NCBI GenBank assembly: GCA_900546445.1
Contig: URCV01000052.1
Span: 1 to 10,371, forward strand
DNA length: 10,371 bases
Reading direction: 5' to 3'
DNA from: an uncultured Bacteroidales bacterium
Lineage (GTDB): Bacteria > Bacteroidota > Bacteroidia > Bacteroidales > UBA932
Part shown: positions 7,338 to 10,371 of the stretch, piece after piece
How the letters are laid out: every line of letters starts with the position of its first letter
How positions within the stretch are numbered: position 1 is the stretch's first letter
Notes under the pieces: model-generated
Told to the model about the DNA's origin: nothing
Databases searched by the model: none
The model's input: only the letters and a program-made list of their open reading frames with translations
Translations under genes and position numbers: made by a program

Positions 7338-8920
7338 CAGTGTTCAAAACTTTTGCAGGTAATGGATGCCTGACTTTCAATCGTTTTAATGCTCTCGTCG
7401 TTCAAGATGCCTTTCGCGAGGCTCTCGAGTACGTCCGGATGAGAGGCGTTCATACTGCTTAGGAATCGTTTTTCGAATTCCGGAACTTGCTCTATGCTTA
7501 TGTCGGCCATCAGGGCGTGGGTTCCGCAGTAGAGAACCGCCACCTGTTCTCCTACGCTCATAGGGGAGTATTGCGGCTGAACCAGAAGGGAGTTGTTCTT
7601 ACGTCCTTTGTCAAGTGTGGCGAGAGTGACCTTGTCCACGTCGGACGAGAACTTGGAGAAGCTCTCGAGCTCGGTGTACTGGGCTTGTTCGATCTTAAGG
7701 GTTCCGGCCACCTTCTTCATACTCTTCACCTGGGCTGCGCCACCTACGCGGGATACGGAGATTCCGACGTTTATGGCAGGGCGTATGCCTTGGTTGAAAA
7801 GGGAGCTTTCCAGGTAGATCTGTCCGTCGGTAATGGAGATGACGTTAGTCGGGATGTAAGCCGAGACGTCGCCGGCTTGGGTCTCGATGATAGGGAGGGC
7901 CGTAAGTGAGCCGCCGCCTTTCACCTTGCCTTTCAGGCATTCCGGAAGGTCGTTCATCTTTTCTGCGACGCTTTGTTCGGAGATGATCTTGGCGGATCTT
8001 TCGAGAAGTCTTGAGTGCAGATAGAAGACATCGCCCGGGTAGGCTTCGCGTCCGGATGGGCGGCGCAGGATTAGCGAGATTTCTCGGTAAGCCACTGCCT
8101 GCTTGGACAGGTCGTCGTATACGACGAGCGCCGCCCTGCCACTGTCTCGGAAATACTCTCCGATGGCAGCTCCTGCGAAAGGAGCATAGTAGCGCAGTGC
8201 CGCGGCATCGGCCGCAGTGGCAGCGACCACGATGGTGTAATCCAGAGCGCCCTTCGAACGTAGTGTCTCCACTATATTAGCCACAGTGGAACCTTTCTGG
8301 CCAATCGCTACGTAGATACAGTATACCGGATCGCCTTTCAGGAAGTTCTCTCTCTGATTCAGGATGGTGTCGATGGCTATCGCGGTCTTACCTGTCTGAC
8401 GGTCACCGATAATCAACTCGCGCTGACCGCGTCCGATAGGAATCATGGCGTCTATGGCCTTGATTCCGGTCTGGAGAGGCTCGCACACCGGCTCGCGGAA
8501 GATAACTCCCGGAGCTTTTCTCTCGAGAGGCATGTCTAATTTCTCGCCTTCGATGGGGCCAAGTCCGTCGAGTGGGGTTCCCAGCGGATTTACTACGCGG
8601 CCTAGCATCTTTTCGCCTACCGGAATAGAAGCGATCTTGCAGGTGCGCGTTACTCTCATTCCTTCTGATATCTGGTCAGTAGGTCCGAGCAGAATCGCTC
8701 CAACGTTGTCTTCTTCCAGGTTCATCGCCACTGCCATAATACCATTTTCGAAGCGTAGTAATTCACCTGCCTCGCAATTGTCCAAACCGAAGATTCTGGC
8801 CACACCGTCGCTGACCTGCAGCACGTAGCCCACTTCTTCCCATTTGGCATTTATATCTATTCCCTGAAGTTGCTTCAGAAGTATTTCTGAGACTTCGCTT
8901 GCTTTTATATTCTGAGCCAT
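7337..8920 (-). CDS. atpA: F1Fo ATP synthase alpha subunit
   Basis: Non-catalytic nucleotide-binding subunit of the F1 head, forming the alpha3beta3 hexamer with AtpD (not in the window). The 527-residue product is full length: N-terminal beta-barrel (about 25-95), P-loop GDRQTGKT at 172-179, nucleotide-binding core with ALVVYDDLSKQAVAYREISL (264-283), the ATPase alpha/beta signature PAINVGISVS at 381-390 followed by R391, the arginine finger that reaches the catalytic beta site, and a helical C-terminal domain. Its ATG shares one base with the atpH stop (TAATG) and its stop shares one base with atpG (TGATG), indicating chain translation through the operon. Confidence 0.98.
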   Translation of the reverse strand: MAQNIKASEVSEILLKQLQGIDINAKWEEVGYVLQVSDGVARIFGLDNCEAGELLRFENGIMAVAMNLEEDNVGAILLGPTDQISEGMRVTRTCKIASIPVGEKMLGRVVNPLGTPLDGLGPIEGEKLDMPLERKAPGVIFREPVCEPLQTGIKAIDAMIPIGRGQRELIIGDRQTGKTAIAIDTILNQRENFLKGDPVYCIYVAIGQKGSTVANIVETLRSKGALDYTIVVAATAADAAALRYYAPFAGAAIGEYFRDSGRAALVVYDDLSKQAVAYREISLILRRPSGREAYPGDVFYLHSRLLERSAKIISEQSVAEKMNDLPECLKGKVKGGGSLTALPIIETQAGDVSAYIPTNVISITDGQIYLESSLFNQGIRPAINVGISVSRVGGAAQVKSMKKVAGTLKIEQAQYTELESFSKFSSDVDKVTLATLDKGRKNNSLLVQPQYSPMSVGEQVAVLYCGTHALMADISIEQVPEFEKRFLSSMNASHPDVLESLAKGILNDESIKTIESQASITCKSFEH

Positions 8921-9390
8921 TAGACTAGTCTTTTGTTCATTTCGTCGAGTTCGATACGTATGGTGGCAAGTTTCGACTTGACACTAGTATCGATCACCTT
9001 ATCATTAACTTCCAATACGAATCCGCCTATAAGGTCCGGATTAACTTTTTGCGTAAAGACGACATCGCCCTTACATTCTCGCTGCAGGAGCTCCCTCAAT
9101 TGGCTTTCCAATTTGTCCGAAGGTGCCGCCACTTCCAAAGAGGCTTGAACTATTCCCGCCCACTTGCGATATTGGCTACAATAATTGAAGAGAATGTACT
9201 TCAGATAAGGAATCCTGCCATTCTTTTTAAGAAGCGCTATGAGGCTGTCGATGTCCTTTTCTACCGTCTCGGGTATTTTTCCGGACAATATGTCCTGTAC
9301 TTGGGCATAGACTTCCTTACTCCTGCCCGATTCTATGGTCAGGGAGAGAAATGCCTTGGCGTATCTATTTGAAATGACTCCGGTATTCAT
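8920..9390 (-). CDS. atpH: F1Fo ATP synthase delta subunit
   Basis: Peripheral-stalk subunit (OSCP homologue) that ties the top of F1 to the b subunits. The 156-residue product shows the family N-terminus (VISNRYAKAFLSL, about 5-17) and the C-terminal signature NPDLIGGFVLEVNDKVIDTSVKSKL (about 118-142), where I-G-G-F is the most conserved part. It is at the short end for the family, whose members are usually ~175-185 residues, but both ends are intact. Its start codon shares one base with the atpF stop. Position between b and alpha is the standard order. Confidence 0.93.
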   Translation of the reverse strand: MNTGVISNRYAKAFLSLTIESGRSKEVYAQVQDILSGKIPETVEKDIDSLIALLKKNGRIPYLKYILFNYCSQYRKWAGIVQASLEVAAPSDKLESQLRELLQRECKGDVVFTQKVNPDLIGGFVLEVNDKVIDTSVKSKLATIRIELDEMNKRLV

Positions 9391-9629
9391 TAATTCTTGT
9401 TTTCAATATCTGACATCTGAGCAGCTATATACTCTTGTTGTTTCTCAGGGCTGTCAAGTTCTTTTCTTAAAATCTTTTCTGCTATGCTGACGGACATAGA
9501 GCTGACTTGTGAGCGGATTTGTCGCATTGCGTTTTCCCTTTCGCTCTCGATCTGTGTCCGGGCATCGATTATAATCTGTGCGGCTTGCTTTTCCGCATTT
9601 CCATTGTCATTACCTCCCTGCCAGAACAT
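9390..9629 (-). pseudogene. atpF: F1Fo ATP synthase b subunit, C-terminal fragment (5' part missing at a sequence junction)
   Basis: Subunit b anchors the peripheral stalk in the membrane through one N-terminal helix and reaches F1 by a long coiled coil. Only the C-terminal ~68 residues are present: from NAEKQAAQIII onward the charged helical pattern and the motifs AMRQIRSQV and SIAEKILRKEL match Bacteroidetes AtpF. A full protein is ~165 residues starting with a hydrophobic anchor; here that anchor and about half the protein are absent. The first ~10 codons of the open frame (reading MFWQGGNDNG) look like out-of-frame reading of unrelated sequence, so the real b-subunit sequence ends near base 9597-9600. 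This is either a chimeric assembly join, which would mean the gene itself is intact in the organism, or a genuine disruption, which would be expected to damage ATP synthase. Confidence 0.8.
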
Positions 9630-9740
9630 TCAGTCTCAAAATATCCGGATCTTCAGGTCCTGTCATATTGCAGCCCTTTGCCTTTGCATATTCAATATAA
9701 TCCAGGATTTCCGGAGTGATTCGTTCCCCCGGAGCCAAAA
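9610..9740 (-). other. Orphan C-terminal tail of an unidentified minus-strand gene
   Basis: The minus strand reads about 40 protein-like residues ending in TAA (9610-9612): GERITPEILDYIEYAKAKG followed by CNMTGPEDPDILRL and LAGR. The codons (CCG GAA ATC CTG GAT, GCA AAG GCA AAG GGC) look like real coding sequence but differ from the neighbouring ATP synthase genes. The reading frame technically extends to 9813, but beyond ~9740 it is the antisense of the plus-strand Ser-rich frame. Directly overlapping its end is GGGAGG (9613-9618 on the plus coordinates), eight bases before an ATG (9602-9604): a good ribosome binding site for another gene, whose frame stops after about a dozen codons inside the atpF sequence. 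I do not recognise the protein. Confidence 0.35.
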
Positions 9741-9749
9741 TCGGGATTA

Positions 9750-10371
9750 ATGTCGAAGGATTCCTCGCAAATGTCGATGAGTGAAACGCTAGGTGCGAGT
9801 ACTTCGCAAACACTTTCTTCTTCTTTGAGTAATTCTGAATCTGCTAGCATTCAATCAAATGGCAACGTTGGTGCCAATATTAATTTGAGTACCGAGCTCT
9901 CTTCGCCCTCGCGCCTTGCACCTAATAACATAAGTCAAAACCTGGAGAAGCCGAATAATGCTGACAAAGCTTTGTTAACACATTCGACTTCTACTGACTC
10001 CACCAGTACAAATTCTCACTTGAGCGATAATCTGTCCATTAAAAATAATGGGGCAGATCCTTCATCGTACCTTTCTTCAGGCTTAAGCATTTCAACCCTA
10101 CAAAATCGAATTGATACCGCTACAGGGCAAAACAGTTCGGCTAGCAACACTCAACGTCAAGAAGCGTACCAAAGTCTTTTAAGTGCCACACGTCAAATTG
10201 CTGAACGCACTCAAGATTCTGCCATTCGTAATGCTGCTCAAAGTTTTGAATCGCAACTCACAAACGCGTTTAACCTCAGTCAATCTAAGGGCTTTGAGCA
10301 ATCCAGTCATCGCGTAGCTCAGCAAAGTACCGGTTATGTCTCTAATCAAGACATCCGCACCATGATGGATA
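9750..10371 (+). CDS. Ser/Gln/Asn-rich protein fragment, possibly TraG-like mating-pair stabilisation protein (partial)
   Basis: A plus-strand frame is open from 9720 to the window edge (about 217 codons, no stop) and is therefore incomplete. In-frame ATGs are at 9750, 9771 and 9777, but the frame may be the middle of a longer protein whose beginning was lost at the junction. The product is rich in Ser, Thr, Asn and Gln (MSETLGASTSQTLSSSLSN near its start), then turns more helical (QRQEAYQSLLSATRQIAE, RNAAQSFESQLTNAFNLSQ). This pattern resembles the periplasmic C-terminal half of TraG proteins of F-type conjugation systems, which stabilise mating pairs. That is a compositional judgement, not a domain match; an adhesin or other low-complexity surface protein is also possible. 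Codons are AT-richer (AAT, CAA, TCT) than in the atp genes, pointing to a different source. Confidence 0.4.
   Translation, partial: MSKDSSQMSMSETLGASTSQTLSSSLSNSESASIQSNGNVGANINLSTELSSPSRLAPNNISQNLEKPNNADKALLTHSTSTDSTSTNSHLSDNLSIKNNGADPSSYLSSGLSISTLQNRIDTATGQNSSASNTQRQEAYQSLLSATRQIAERTQDSAIRNAAQSFESQLTNAFNLSQSKGFEQSSHRVAQQSTGYVSNQDIRTMMD

Noticed and set aside
9610..9813. 67-codon minus-strand frame as a complete small protein
   Set aside because: Its first ~25 codons are antisense to the plus-strand Ser-rich frame and no start signal is visible; only the last ~40 codons look like real coding sequence.

Overview
The window looks like a Bacteroidales (Bacteroidota) chromosome segment. This rests on the protein families, on the gene pairings (rbfA followed by a LolC/E-type permease; ATP synthase order F-H-A-G with delta next to b), on a Bacteroidetes-type -7 promoter box (TAAATTTG) and on very tight packing, in which neighbouring genes overlap by 1-4 bases. 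The last ~770 bases do not fit this picture and appear to be foreign or wrongly joined.

Left half, plus strand (about 1-4443): a ~300-base leader carries two tandem, related hairpin units, then a second large inverted repeat, then an AT-rich promoter region. It is followed by a four-gene run: tyrS (tyrosyl-tRNA synthetase), rbfA (30S maturation factor), a LolC/LolE/FtsX-family ABC permease subunit, and an exported PepC/bleomycin-hydrolase-type cysteine peptidase. The junctions are TAATG, a direct stop-to-TTG abutment, and ATGA, so the genes are probably one translationally coupled unit mixing translation functions with envelope and peptide-processing functions.

Right half, minus strand (about 9629 down to 4445): in transcription order, the 3' part of atpF, then atpH, atpA and atpG (F1Fo ATP synthase b, delta, alpha, gamma), then, coupled to atpG by a 4-base ATGA overlap, a secreted M6-type zinc metalloprotease, then by another ATGA overlap a small predicted lipoprotein. 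The two units converge with a single base between the pepC and lipoprotein stop codons and no terminator there. A protease-lipoprotein pair hanging off the ATP synthase operon is the most unusual arrangement in the reliable part of the window.

Right end (about 9600-10371): atpF breaks off, losing its membrane anchor and roughly its first half. It is followed by ~130 bases that read on the minus strand like the C-terminal tail of an unrelated gene, complete with a purine-rich ribosome binding site for a further gene. Next comes a more AT-rich plus-strand reading frame, open for more than 200 codons to the window edge, whose Ser/Gln/Asn-rich product resembles the periplasmic region of TraG-type conjugation proteins. 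This three-part patchwork suggests an assembly chimera or a mobile-element insertion boundary. I did not find a convincing new defence or mobile system in the window.
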